DNA from: Paraflavitalea pollutisoli
Lineage (GTDB): Bacteria > Bacteroidota > Bacteroidia > Chitinophagales > Chitinophagaceae
Assembly: GCF_029360705.1 (NCBI RefSeq)
Contig: NZ_JARKMX010000014.1
Span: 186,001-250,000 of the forward strand
Reading direction: 5' to 3'
Length of the DNA: 64,000 nucleotides
Shown: positions 24,582 to 33,930 of the stretch, piece by piece
Position numbering within the stretch: position 1 is the stretch's first letter
Layout: each line of letters begins with the position of its first letter
Translations under genes and position numbers: made by a program
The notes under the pieces: generated by a model
What the model saw: only the letters and a program-made list of their open reading frames with translations
Databases searched by the model: none
Told to the model about the DNA's origin: nothing

Positions 24582-24801
24582 CTGCGCTACCAGCCGCATC
24601 GCCGGGCAGTATCTTTTCGAAGGCATACTTGCCTTTGATCTGCTGGTTATAAAAAATGCCTTTTTCCCGGAACCGGCGAAAGGCTTCTACCACTGCTTTG
24701 TCGACCTCGAAATAACGGTACCGGGTGCCGGTCACAAACTCGATGACCAGCACCCGGTTATCTTCGTCGTAATCGAACCGTTTGATGACTGTAGAGGGCA
24801 T
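24574..24801 (-). CDS. KTSC domain protein
   Basis: A 75-residue single-domain protein of the KTSC family. The core reads VIKRFDYDEDNRVLVIEFVTGTRYRYFEVDKAVVEAF, with Y-D-x-x-x-x-x-L-x-I-E-F as in the family and FRRFREKGIFYNQQIKGKYAFEKI at the end. The family name refers to its relation to a domain of lysyl-tRNA synthetases; the function of free-standing members is unknown, though an RNA-linked role has been suggested. It ends inside the 3' end of the convergent propeller gene and lies 35 bases downstream of the glycogen debranching gene on the same strand. Confidence 0.85.
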   Translation of the reverse strand: MPSTVIKRFDYDEDNRVLVIEFVTGTRYRYFEVDKAVVEAFRRFREKGIFYNQQIKGKYAFEKILPGDAAGSAVI

Positions 24802-24836
24802 ATCAATGCGTATCTACAACAACGCCATGCCAGTGT

Positions 24837-26990
24837 TTAGACCACATGTTGAGCATCGATGCTTTTGCCATTACTTTTCAGTAAGATCACCGACCGACCG
24901 CTGGCATTGACGACCTGGCCGGAGTGGTGTATGTCGGTATCTTCTTTCATAATACCATTGCCCGTATCGAGTATCTTGCGCCACTGCTGACCATATTCCG
25001 GTTTGGGCAGCTGGTAATCGACTGCTTCATGGTGGGCATTGAAGATGATGTAAAAGTTCTCATGGCTCACCACCTCGTTCTGCGGATCCTGTACATGGCT
25101 TTCCAGGCCATGCAGGTAGACACCCAGGCTCTTGGCAAAACCAGCCTGCCAATGCGTGTCTTGCATAGGCTCGCCTTCGGGCAAAAACCAGGCAATGTCT
25201 TCCATGCCCCCACCCGTGAGTGGCCGTCCACGAAACCAGCGGTTGCGACTGAATACGGGATGCTGCCGCCGCAGGTGGATGATATACTGCACAAATTGAA
25301 GGAGTTCCTGATCAGCCTTCGCCCAATCGATCCAGGAAAGCTCGTTGTCCTGACAATAGGCATTGTTGTTTCCTTGCTGGGTTTTACCCAGTTCATCGCC
25401 GGCCGTGATCATGGGCACGCCTTGTGACAACAACAAGGTGGCCAGTAAATTCCGTTGCTGCCGGCTACGCAGGGCATTGATATCCGGATCGTCGGTAGGG
25501 CCTTCGGTGCCGCAATTCCAGGAATGGTTCTCGTCTGCCCCATCACGATTCTCATCGCCATTGGCTTCGTTGTGCTTGTCGTTGTAGCTCACCAGGTCAC
25601 GCAGGGTAAACCCATCGTGGGCGGTGATGAAGTTGATGCTGGAAGTAGGTTGACGGTTGCTGTTCTCATACAGGTCGGCGCTTCCTGCAAAGCGGGCGGC
25701 AAATTCGGCGAGCTTGCTATCGGCCCCTCGCCAGAAATCGCGCATACAGTCGCGGTAGCGGTCGTTCCACTCCGCCCATTCCGGCGGAAACTTGCCCAGC
25801 AGGTAACCTGTCTCGGTAATATCCCAGGGTTCGGCGATCAGCTTTACCTGCGAAATGACGGGGTCCTGGTGGATGATATCGAAAAAAGCATTGAGCCGGT
25901 CGGCATCGCGTAACTCGCGTACCAGGGCTGGCGCCAGGTCAAACCGGAAGCCGTCTACATGCATTTCCGTTACCCAATACCGCAGGCTGTCCATGATGAG
26001 GCGCAGCACATTCGGGTTGCCGGCATTGAGGGTATTGCCGGTACCGGTATAATCGTCGTAATAACGGGGACTTTCATGCCCGGGCCGGTAATAAGACTGG
26101 TTGTCGATACCGCGGAAAGACAAGGTAGGCCCGAGGTGATTGCCTTCGGCGGTATGGTTGTACACCACATCGAGGATCACTTCGATGCCTGCGTTGTGCA
26201 AGGCTTTGACCATCCGCTTGAACTCTTTCACCTGCTCGCCCAGCACACCGCTACTGGAATAGCGTACATCGGGGGCAAAAAAGCCGATGGTATTGTACCC
26301 CCAGTAATTGGTGAGCCCACGCTCGACGAGGTGACGGTCGGCCACATAATGGTGTACCGGTAACAGTTCGACCGCAGTAACACCCAGCTGTTTCAGGTAA
26401 CGGATGGTGACCGGGTGGGCCAGGCCCGCGTACGTGCCGCGCAATTGCTCGGGCAATTCCGGATGCAATTTGGTAAAGCCCTTCACATGCAATTCGTAAA
26501 TGACGGATTCATGATAAGGTATGTTCAGCGGTTTGTCGTTGCCCCATTTAAAGGCATCGTCTACTACGACAGATTTAGGAATATAGGGAGCACTGTCTAC
26601 CGGTGAGGGATGCAGGTCGGCATCGGGGTGGCCGATCTCGTACCCAAACAGGGCATTGTTCCAGTCGATGCGCCCCGCGATGGCTTTTGCATACGGGTCG
26701 ATCAGCAGCTTCGCGGGGTTGTGCCGATGACCCGCTTCGGGTTCGTAGGCACCATGAACCCGGTAGCCATACAGTTGCCCGGGCCGTATACCCGGGAGGT
26801 AGATATGCCATACCCCATCAAAACGATCGCGTATATTGATACGCAGCTGTTCTACATCCTGCTTTGCCTGGTCAAACAGGCACAACTCAACTGCCGATGC
26901 ATGTGCCGCATAAAAAGCGAAGTTAACGCCCTTGCCGTCCCAGGTAGCGCCCAGTGGGTAAGGCTTGCCGGTTCTGGTAGTTAGTTTCAT
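24837..26990 (-). CDS. glgX: Glycogen debranching enzyme, GH13 isoamylase type
   Basis: A 717-residue cytosolic isoamylase-type enzyme that hydrolyses alpha-1,6 branches of glycogen. An N-terminal CBM48 domain (about 1-130, starting GKPYPLGATWDGKGVNFAFYA) precedes the GH13 barrel. Catalytic nucleophile D351 lies in GFRFDLAPAL, acid/base E387 in AEPWD, and the third Asp in FITAHDGFTL. The block NDKHNEANGDENRDG is typical of GlgX. No signal peptide is seen. The rest of the glycogen pathway is not adjacent; the enzyme sits among stress genes, as glgX often does in trehalose or osmolyte loci, but trehalose genes are absent here. Confidence 0.95.
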   Translation of the reverse strand: MKLTTRTGKPYPLGATWDGKGVNFAFYAAHASAVELCLFDQAKQDVEQLRINIRDRFDGVWHIYLPGIRPGQLYGYRVHGAYEPEAGHRHNPAKLLIDPYAKAIAGRIDWNNALFGYEIGHPDADLHPSPVDSAPYIPKSVVVDDAFKWGNDKPLNIPYHESVIYELHVKGFTKLHPELPEQLRGTYAGLAHPVTIRYLKQLGVTAVELLPVHHYVADRHLVERGLTNYWGYNTIGFFAPDVRYSSSGVLGEQVKEFKRMVKALHNAGIEVILDVVYNHTAEGNHLGPTLSFRGIDNQSYYRPGHESPRYYDDYTGTGNTLNAGNPNVLRLIMDSLRYWVTEMHVDGFRFDLAPALVRELRDADRLNAFFDIIHQDPVISQVKLIAEPWDITETGYLLGKFPPEWAEWNDRYRDCMRDFWRGADSKLAEFAARFAGSADLYENSNRQPTSSINFITAHDGFTLRDLVSYNDKHNEANGDENRDGADENHSWNCGTEGPTDDPDINALRSRQQRNLLATLLLSQGVPMITAGDELGKTQQGNNNAYCQDNELSWIDWAKADQELLQFVQYIIHLRRQHPVFSRNRWFRGRPLTGGGMEDIAWFLPEGEPMQDTHWQAGFAKSLGVYLHGLESHVQDPQNEVVSHENFYIIFNAHHEAVDYQLPKPEYGQQWRKILDTGNGIMKEDTDIHHSGQVVNASGRSVILLKSNGKSIDAQHVV

Positions 26991-27283
26991 AGTAAGCCGA
27001 TCTTGGTTTTCAATTCCTGTCTTGGATCACGCGCATAAAAAACATACCGGCTTTGGCGACACCGCTTAGGCCCTACAGGGTACACCAATGACTGATCGGC
27101 AGCAGGCATTTTCACAGTCAGGCTATTCAAATGTATTCCCCGAATTGAGACCGTCGGTCCACAGATACCCATACTGGTGCAACAACAGCAGGGCAACAGC
27201 GCTATACTATTTTGTGCAAAGATTGGTATTCGATTTGCGCAGAAGGCAATACCGTCACTTAATTATAAATAACTGCTAGTGTC

Positions 27284-28264
27284 ATGTGCACCATCGCTTA
27301 CCATGCTTCGCACGAACAATTTTCACCGGCCCACCTGCTGCAGTTGGTCATACAGGCGCAGGCGGCCGGCTTTGGCGCCATTCATTCTTCCGATCATTTT
27401 TACCCGTGGAGTGAACGACAAGGCCATAGTGGCTTTTCCCTCTCCTGGCTGGGTGCTGCTATGCAGGCCACTACCCTGCCCTTCAGCGTGATCTGCGCGC
27501 CAGGACCACGCTACCACCCGGCCGTGCTGGCGCAGGCAGCCGCTACCCTGGCCGAATTGTTTCCACGCCGGTTCTCCCTGGAGCTGGGCAGCGGCGAAGC
27601 CCTGAATGAAAACATTACCGGGGCACCCTGGCCACCCAAGCAACAACGCAATGAGCGCCTGCGCCAGGCAGCACAAATGATGCAGCGATTACTGGCCGGA
27701 GAAGAGATCACCGAGCAAGGACATTTCAACGCCGTTCAGGCCAGGCTCTATAGCTTACCGGCTGAACCACCGGCACTCTTTGGTGCCGCCATTACCGCAG
27801 CAACAGCGGCGTGGTGTGGACAATGGGCGGCGGGTTTGCTCACCACGGCGGGCGATCCGGCCGAAGTGCAGGAAAAGGTCGATGCATTTCGGCAAGGGGG
27901 CGGCGAAGGCAAACCTGTTTATCTGCAGTTTGCCTTCAGCTTTCACCCTGATCATGCCGTGGCGCTGCACAGCGCCCACGATCAATGGCGCTCCAACCTG
28001 GTATCAACGGGAGACCTGGCCGATTTCTCGCATCCACGGCAATTTGACGAGGCTTCGGCGAATATATCACCGGCACAGGTAGCAGAAAAGTTACCCATCA
28101 TTTGTACTACACAAGACCTGTTTCGACAGGTGGACGCACTGGCTGCAACGGGAGCTAACCGGGTCATCCTGCACAATGTGAACCGTCACCAGGAATTGTT
28201 TATCCAGCAAGTGCAGGGTCACCTGCATAGGACTCGCCTCAAAGTGGGATTGGAAAGCTTTTAA
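27284..28264 (+). CDS. LLM class oxidoreductase (TIGR03885-type, non-F420)
   Basis: A 326-residue luciferase-like monooxygenase family protein. It starts with the TIM-barrel strand CTIAYHASHEQFSP and contains GFGAIHSSDHFYPWSERQGHSGF, where the S-D-H motif is typical of the F420/FMN LLM group, then AELFPRRFSLELGSGEALNE and the C-terminal segment GANRVILHNVNRHQELFI. The form matches the subgroup annotated as non-F420 flavinoid oxidoreductases (TIGR03885), which is present in species without F420 and thus probably uses FMN. The substrate is unknown. The ATG at 27284 follows an A/T-rich leader; the gene diverges from glgX. Confidence 0.85.
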   Translation: MCTIAYHASHEQFSPAHLLQLVIQAQAAGFGAIHSSDHFYPWSERQGHSGFSLSWLGAAMQATTLPFSVICAPGPRYHPAVLAQAAATLAELFPRRFSLELGSGEALNENITGAPWPPKQQRNERLRQAAQMMQRLLAGEEITEQGHFNAVQARLYSLPAEPPALFGAAITAATAAWCGQWAAGLLTTAGDPAEVQEKVDAFRQGGGEGKPVYLQFAFSFHPDHAVALHSAHDQWRSNLVSTGDLADFSHPRQFDEASANISPAQVAEKLPIICTTQDLFRQVDALAATGANRVILHNVNRHQELFIQQVQGHLHRTRLKVGLESF

Positions 28265-28385
28265 ACCATTGCCGCACAGCCCAATAATAACTCATTGCAG
28301 GTAGCTGGTAGTTGCCTGCGCATTAAAACACTTGGATGCACTATATCCCTGGCAACAATTGTGCATACCCTTAATAAACCTCTTT

Positions 28386-28754
28386 ATGAAACGATTACCG
28401 GTTCTATTGTTAACCACCGCCTGCTGTTTTGCCGCCTGTATGAAAGACGGTACCTGGACTAAGGCCTGTCAACTCTCCACCGGGTTGCATACAGCCCCTG
28501 GCGATGCGAAAATCATGTATGAGATCACCGGCACCGGATCCGTATTTGTGAACCACGCTATTTATTACGATGCCGGTAACCCCATCAAAGTTGATAAACC
28601 TACCCTGCCGTTCGTGCTCACGTTGCCCGTACAGGCAGCCGACACGATCGGTTTGCAGGTGGAAGGACGGGCTATGGAAGGCAGACTCCAGATCAGGCAT
28701 CGATTCATCATGGGTACCGATACCGTAACGACTACCGATGCGTGCGCCGGGTAA
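28386..28754 (+). CDS. Small lipoprotein of unknown function
   Basis: A 122-residue protein with a lipoprotein signal (MKRLPVLLLTTACCFAAC; lipobox F-A-A-C) and a likely small beta-sandwich: AKIMYEITGTGSVFVNHAIYYD, then TLPFVLTLPVQAADTIGLQVEG. This resembles the small MmpS-like or beta-sandwich lipoproteins common in Bacteroidota, but no named family is certain. The ATG at 28386 is favoured over 28332, since it sits directly before the signal sequence. It may be cotranscribed with the CheB gene 68 bases downstream. Function unknown. Confidence 0.72.
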   Translation: MKRLPVLLLTTACCFAACMKDGTWTKACQLSTGLHTAPGDAKIMYEITGTGSVFVNHAIYYDAGNPIKVDKPTLPFVLTLPVQAADTIGLQVEGRAMEGRLQIRHRFIMGTDTVTTTDACAG

Positions 28755-28822
28755 ATCTGGCAACCACGGTGCCTCACCGGCGCCCCCAATTGTGGTGCGG
28801 TTTTGGTGGTTCAAGCAAACAT

Positions 28823-29878
28823 ATGAACAGGAATATCATCGTGCTGGGCGCTTCTGCCGGCGGTTTCGATGCGATCCGAAGCATAATAGCCGGGTTGCCC
28901 CGCCACCTGGAGGCAGCCGTCTTTGTCGTATGGCATATGGCTCCCGATGTCCGGGGCATATTACCTGACGTATTGAACACGCTGCAAACCTTACCCGCCG
29001 GTCATGCCATCGACCACGAACCGATCCGAAATGGACGCATCTATGTGGCACCGCCCGACCGGCATTTGCTGATCGAAAATGACCATATCCGGGTCACCCA
29101 GGGTCCCAAAGAAAACCGCTTCCGGCCTGCCATCGATCCCCTGTTCCGCTCTGCCGCCTTTACCTTTGGCACCCGTGTGATCGGTATCGTGCTCAGTGGA
29201 GGGCTCGACGATGGTTCGGCCGGCTTATGGACGATCAAGCAACGGGGTGGACTGGCCATTGTTCAGGATCCAGAAGAAGCCGACGTACCAGCCATGCCGC
29301 AGAATGCCCTGGCAACTATCGAGGCCGACTACATCCTGCGCACCGCAGATATACCCGCTGTACTGATCCGTTTGGTAAAGGAAGAAATGCCAAAGCCACT
29401 TCCTGGACCGGTAAGCGCCGAAGAAGTAGAGAAGACAGCCCGGGAGATCAACATCCAGCTGGAATCAGACACCTTGCAACAACACGTGATGGGGTTGGGC
29501 CAATTAAGCCCCTACACCTGTCCCGAATGCCATGGCGTACTAACCACGCTCCGCGAAGGCAACCTGGTGCGCTTCCGCTGTCATACCGGCCATGCTTTCT
29601 CCGCCGACAGCCTGCTCGCTTCGCTGACTGAAAACATCGAATCCAACCTCTGGAATGCGATACGGAGTATGCAGGAAAGCATTTTATTACTGAACCACCT
29701 CGGCGACCACCTGGCTGAGGCCAATCAGCCCAAGCTGGCTGCCGTGTATTTCAAGAAAGCCCGGGAGGCTGAATCCCGGTCGCGCCAGCTGCAGCAGATC
29801 GCGTACAACAACGAGTCACTAATGACGGCGGAATTGAACAAGCAGACAAAAACACCAGATAATAGATTCGGTAATTAG
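28823..29878 (+). CDS. CheB-type methylesterase with C-terminal zinc-ribbon-like tail
   Basis: A 351-residue protein lacking the usual CheY-like receiver. Residues 1-185 form a CheB esterase domain with catalytic S11 (GASAGG), H38 (VVWHMAPD) and D130 (GGLDDGSAG) all present. Residues about 215-350 hold a CPECHG plus CHTGHAFS zinc-ribbon-like pair and a helical bundle. This form is common in Bacteroidota and other soil bacteria outside chemotaxis operons. The true start is 28823 (MNRNIIVLGASAGG); upstream in-frame codons would overlap the lipoprotein gene. It precedes the CheB-CheR hybrid kinase and may work with it in modifying a shared receptor or regulator. Confidence 0.9.
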   Translation: MNRNIIVLGASAGGFDAIRSIIAGLPRHLEAAVFVVWHMAPDVRGILPDVLNTLQTLPAGHAIDHEPIRNGRIYVAPPDRHLLIENDHIRVTQGPKENRFRPAIDPLFRSAAFTFGTRVIGIVLSGGLDDGSAGLWTIKQRGGLAIVQDPEEADVPAMPQNALATIEADYILRTADIPAVLIRLVKEEMPKPLPGPVSAEEVEKTAREINIQLESDTLQQHVMGLGQLSPYTCPECHGVLTTLREGNLVRFRCHTGHAFSADSLLASLTENIESNLWNAIRSMQESILLLNHLGDHLAEANQPKLAAVYFKKAREAESRSRQLQQIAYNNESLMTAELNKQTKTPDNRFGN

Positions 29879-29932
29879 TCACAAAATCCGCACATCAACG
29901 GCTTTCTCCTGCAATCCAGTAACTTGCGCTTT

Positions 29933-32900
29933 ATGTCCGAACATCAAGCCTCCTCTTCCTTCCTGGTCGTTGGCATCGGCGCTTCTGCCGGCGGCGTACA
30001 GGCACTGCAACAGTTTTTTAAGCAGGTGCCGGCCAATAGCGGTATGGCGTACGTGGTGATCCTGCATTTATCGCCCGATCATGACAGCCAGCTGGCCTCG
30101 GTGCTGCAGGTGGTGACAAGCATTCCCGTGGTACAGGTACAGGAAAAGGTAAAAGTGCAGCCCAATAATGTATATGTGATTTCCCCCAATATACACCTCA
30201 CCATGGAAGACGGCCACCTGGCCGTGTCTACCAACATGGAGGTGGAAGACCGGCGGGCACCCGTAGATATCTTCTTCCGGACACTGGCCGATTCACATGG
30301 GCCCGAGGCCGTCTGCGTGATCTTATCCGGCACCGGCGCCAACGGATCGATGGGTCTCAAGCGTATCAAAGAAAAAGGTGGTGCCGCCTATGTGCAAAAT
30401 CCGCGCGAAGCGGAGTTCAACGAAATGCCCCGCAATGCCATCGCCACCGAATTGGTCGATGAGGTATTGCCGGTAGCCGAGATACCTCACAAGATCATCG
30501 CCTACCAGCGCAGCCTGGGCACGGTACACATCCCCGTAGAGCCCGAAAACCGGCCCGAAGACCAGCAGCATGCCCTGCGCGAGATCTTCAGCCAGCTGCG
30601 CATGCGCACCGGCCATGATTTCAGCAACTACAAGCGGCCTACGCTGCTGCGCCGCATCGAGCGACGCATCAACATGCGTAACCTGCCCAACCTGCTGGCC
30701 TACGCCACGTATATTCAGCAAAACCCCGACGAGATCGTTTCCCTGCTCAAAGACCTACTCATTTCCGTGACCAATTTCTTCCGCGATAAAAAACCTTTTG
30801 ACACCATTGCCGCCGAAGTGATCCCGACCATCCTCCAGGATAAAAAAGCCGAAGACCAGGTACGCATCTGGGTAGCAGGTTGCGCCACCGGCGAAGAAGC
30901 TTACTCACTGGCCATGTTGCTGGCCGAGCAAACACTCAGTTCCATCGACGGGCCCAAAGTGCAGATCTTCGCGACCGACATCGACGAAACGGCCATCGGC
31001 ATTGCGCGCGAAGGCTATTATACCATCAACGACGCCGCCGACGTAACGCCCGATCGTCTCCGCCGTTTTTTCAACAAGGAAGGCGACGGCTACCGCATCC
31101 GCCGCGAGATCCGCGAAATGGTATTGTTTGCCAACCACAACTTCATCAAAGACCCGCCCTTCAGTCACCTCGATATGGTGGCCTGCCGCAATGTGCTCAT
31201 CTACCTCAACCGCACGGCGCAGGAAAGGGTCATGGAAACCTTTCACTTTGCCCTGAAATCGGGTGGTTATTTGTTTCTCGGCTCCTCCGAATCAGCCGAT
31301 GGATCCAACGACCTGTACACCACCTATAACCGCGAAGACCATATCTTCCAAAGCCGCAAGCGGCTCATCCGCACCTTTCCGGTACCGGAATCGGTACCTA
31401 CTTTCCGGATAGAACCACCGCGCCTCACTACTACCCGTGAGCGTGACGCGCAGTCGCTGGACCGTATTACCAGTAGCGAACTGCACCAGCGGCTGCTGGA
31501 AGCTTACGCACCCCCTTCGCTGGTCGTCAATGAAGAATACGATATCGTTCACATATCCGAAAAGGCTGGCCGCTACCTGCAGATCGCCGGTGGTGAATTA
31601 TCGCAAAACCTGCTCAAGCTGGTAAGGCCCGAACTGCGGCTGGAACTGCGCGGCGCCCTGTACCAGGCCACTCAACGGCAAACGGGCATCGAACTGCTGG
31701 CGATGAAAGTGGTGATCGAAGACCGAACCGAAACGGTCAACATCCATATTCGCCCGGTGCTGGAAGAAGGCAATGCTGCCAAGGGATACATCCTCGTGGT
31801 GTTTGAGCCGACCGCCGTCAGCGAAGATTCCATGCAGGAACTGGTGTTGCGGGCCGATGAACCCGTGGCGCGGCACCTGGAAGAAGAATTGATCCGCTTG
31901 AAAACCCAGTTGCGCGCCTCCATCGAGCAACACGAGTTTCACGCGGAAGAACTGAAAGCCAGCAATGAAGAATTGCAGGCCATGAACGAAGAGCTGCGCA
32001 GTGCCGCGGAAGAACTGGAGACGAGCAAGGAAGAACTGCAAAGCATCAATGAAGAGTTGCGCACCGTGAACCAGGAGCTGAAGGTAAAGATCGAGGAAAC
32101 CAGCCTCAGCAGCAACAACCTGCAAAACCTCATCAATTCCGCCAGCATCGGTACCATCTTTCTCGACCGCAGCTTTCGCGTGGCGCTGTTTACCCCGGCT
32201 ATCCGCGATATCTTCAACCTGATACCCGCCGATTTTGGCCGTCCGCTGTCCGACATCACCCACCGGCTGGAATACCACAACCTGTTGCAGGATGCAGAAA
32301 CCGTACTGGAAAAATTACATACCGTAGAGCGGGAAGTGAGTACCACCGAAGGCCGCTCTTTTATGATGCGTGTACTGCCCTACCGAACGGCCGAAGACCA
32401 TATTAACGGCGTGGTGATCACCTTCTTCGACATCACCTCGCGCAAACAGGCGGAACAGTCGCTGCAGATGTCGGAAGAAAGGCACCGCGTGGCCCTTTCT
32501 TCTGCCGGCATGGGTGCGTGGGATTGGAACCTGCTGACGGATAGTATCGTGTGGAATGACCAGCATTTTACCCTGCTTGGATTGAAACCTGACGGGCAAT
32601 CGAAAACATTGAGTTACCTGCTGCATTTTGTCCATCCCGACGACCGGGCCATCGTGAGCGGGGCCTTCAGGCACGCCGCGGCACAAACCGGCATCTACCG
32701 CGCAGAGTTTCGTGTTATACGGGCCGATAATGGCGTTACACAGTGGATGAGCGGTTATGGCCGGGTGATAGAACAGCAGGACGGCAGGGCACGCCGCATG
32801 ATCGGCGTAACGGTCGACATCTCCGAACACAAAGAACTGGAGCGGCAGAAAGACGAATTCCTCGGCATTGCCAGCCACGAATTGAAGACACCCGTCACCG

Positions 32901-33532
32901 GCATTAAAGCTTATACAGAATTGTTGCTCGCCATTTTCGAAGAAGGCGGCAACCCGGAAAATGCTGCCCTGATGCAGAAGCTGGACGGTCAGGTAGACCG
33001 GCTCACCAGCCTGATACGTGCCCTGCTGGATGCCACCAGCATTTCGGAAGGTCAATTGATGGTACACGCCGAAAGCTTTGACCTCAACGACATGATCACG
33101 GCCAGCCTGGATAATTTGCGACGACTTTCTACCAAGCACCACATCGATTTTGAGCCAGGCCCGATCAGACCGATCACGGCCGATCGCGATCGCATCGAAC
33201 AGGTACTGAGCAATCTTGTATCCAACGCCATCAAGTACTCGCCCGATGGCGGGTCTGTATCCGTCCGCTCCGAAGACACCGGTACCGGAATTCGCATCAC
33301 CGTACAGGACAATGGGATCGGCATACCGGAAGAAATGCAACACAAGGTGTTTGATCGCTTTTTCCGCATCAGTTATGCCCACTCCAATACCTATCCGGGC
33401 ATGGGCCTGGGATTATACATCAGTGCCGGCATTGTACGCAGACATGGTGGCAGTATCGGATTAAAGAGCAAACCGGGTGAAGGATCACAATTTTATTTTA
33501 CCCTCCCGTACGTAGCCCATCCAAATAAGTAA
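29933..33532 (+). CDS. CheB-CheR-PAS hybrid histidine kinase
   Basis: A 1199-residue multidomain protein. In order: CheB-like (about 10-190; S18 in GIGASAGG), CheR_N (DFSNYKRPTLLRRIERRI) and CheR methyltransferase (VAGCATGEEAY for SAM, CRNVLIYLN), a PAS-like part, a long coiled coil of SNEELQ/NEELR repeats (about 645-720), two PAS domains (SASIGTIFLDRSFRVALF; GMGAWDWNLLTDSIVW), HisKA with H982 (ASHELKTP), and HATPase_c (NLVSNAIKYSPDGG, DNGIGIPEE). In the CheB part the catalytic Asp is replaced by N137 (GTGANGSMG), so esterase activity is doubtful. The start at 29933 puts MSEHQ first. A receiver gene follows 3 bases later and is the likely partner. Confidence 0.94.
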   Translation: MSEHQASSSFLVVGIGASAGGVQALQQFFKQVPANSGMAYVVILHLSPDHDSQLASVLQVVTSIPVVQVQEKVKVQPNNVYVISPNIHLTMEDGHLAVSTNMEVEDRRAPVDIFFRTLADSHGPEAVCVILSGTGANGSMGLKRIKEKGGAAYVQNPREAEFNEMPRNAIATELVDEVLPVAEIPHKIIAYQRSLGTVHIPVEPENRPEDQQHALREIFSQLRMRTGHDFSNYKRPTLLRRIERRINMRNLPNLLAYATYIQQNPDEIVSLLKDLLISVTNFFRDKKPFDTIAAEVIPTILQDKKAEDQVRIWVAGCATGEEAYSLAMLLAEQTLSSIDGPKVQIFATDIDETAIGIAREGYYTINDAADVTPDRLRRFFNKEGDGYRIRREIREMVLFANHNFIKDPPFSHLDMVACRNVLIYLNRTAQERVMETFHFALKSGGYLFLGSSESADGSNDLYTTYNREDHIFQSRKRLIRTFPVPESVPTFRIEPPRLTTTRERDAQSLDRITSSELHQRLLEAYAPPSLVVNEEYDIVHISEKAGRYLQIAGGELSQNLLKLVRPELRLELRGALYQATQRQTGIELLAMKVVIEDRTETVNIHIRPVLEEGNAAKGYILVVFEPTAVSEDSMQELVLRADEPVARHLEEELIRLKTQLRASIEQHEFHAEELKASNEELQAMNEELRSAAEELETSKEELQSINEELRTVNQELKVKIEETSLSSNNLQNLINSASIGTIFLDRSFRVALFTPAIRDIFNLIPADFGRPLSDITHRLEYHNLLQDAETVLEKLHTVEREVSTTEGRSFMMRVLPYRTAEDHINGVVITFFDITSRKQAEQSLQMSEERHRVALSSAGMGAWDWNLLTDSIVWNDQHFTLLGLKPDGQSKTLSYLLHFVHPDDRAIVSGAFRHAAAQTGIYRAEFRVIRADNGVTQWMSGYGRVIEQQDGRARRMIGVTVDISEHKELERQKDEFLGIASHELKTPVTGIKAYTELLLAIFEEGGNPENAALMQKLDGQVDRLTSLIRALLDATSISEGQLMVHAESFDLNDMITASLDNLRRLSTKHHIDFEPGPIRPITADRDRIEQVLSNLVSNAIKYSPDGGSVSVRSEDTGTGIRITVQDNGIGIPEEMQHKVFDRFFRISYAHSNTYPGMGLGLYISAGIVRRHGGSIGLKSKPGEGSQFYFTLPYVAHPNK

Positions 33533-33535
33533 TTA

Positions 33536-33898
33536 TTGAAACGTATCATCATCGTAGACGACGATCCGGCTATCCTGGAAGCCTTTCACCTGATCCTTGG
33601 CAGGGCTGGCTATTCCGTTTCCTCCTATGTGAACGGGCAGGTACTGCTGACCCTGCCCTTGCCGCCCGTAGACCTGATACTGCTCGACAAGCAACTGTCT
33701 GGCGCCGATGGGCTCGACATTTGCCAACGGCTCAAACAACAGCCGGAGACCAAACATATCCCCATCGTGATGTTATCTGCCAGCCCCCATGTAAGGCCGC
33801 TGGCGATGAATGCCTGTGCCGACGATTTCCTGGAGAAGCCGTTCAGGATGAAGGACCTGCTGGAGATGGTAAAAAAGCATATAGGCATGGCCGGGTGA
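33536..33898 (+). CDS. Single-domain response regulator with a TTG start
   Basis: A 120-residue receiver protein: acidic pocket D8-D10 (IIIVDDDP), phosphoacceptor D51 (DLILLDKQLSG), switch Ser in VMLSASPH and Lys in DDFLEKPFRM. The only start that keeps the first strand and the Asp cluster (MKRIIIVDDD) is TTG at 33536, three bases after the stop of the hybrid kinase, so the gene appears translationally coupled and modestly expressed. It is the probable phosphoacceptor of the kinase. Its 3' end, with the adjoining hairpin, is duplicated at 34587-34710. Confidence 0.9.
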   Translation: MKRIIIVDDDPAILEAFHLILGRAGYSVSSYVNGQVLLTLPLPPVDLILLDKQLSGADGLDICQRLKQQPETKHIPIVMLSASPHVRPLAMNACADDFLEKPFRMKDLLEMVKKHIGMAG

Positions 33899-33908
33899 GC
33901 AAAAAAAA

Positions 33909-33930
33909 GACCGCGGTAACAACCGCGGTC
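33909..33930. terminator. GACCGCGGT hairpin, copy 1
   Basis: A perfect 9-bp stem (GACCGCGGT/ACCGCGGTC, loop AACA) preceded by A8 on the plus strand, so the U-tract is on the minus strand. The hairpin and about 25 bases downstream recur at 34665. Here it ends no intact minus-strand gene, which suggests it is part of a duplicated block. Confidence 0.75.

Noticed and set aside
32315-33382. Minus-strand 355-codon frame within the CheB-CheR hybrid kinase gene
   Set aside because: The plus-strand frame encodes clear PAS, HisKA and HATPase motifs throughout; the antisense frame has no domain.
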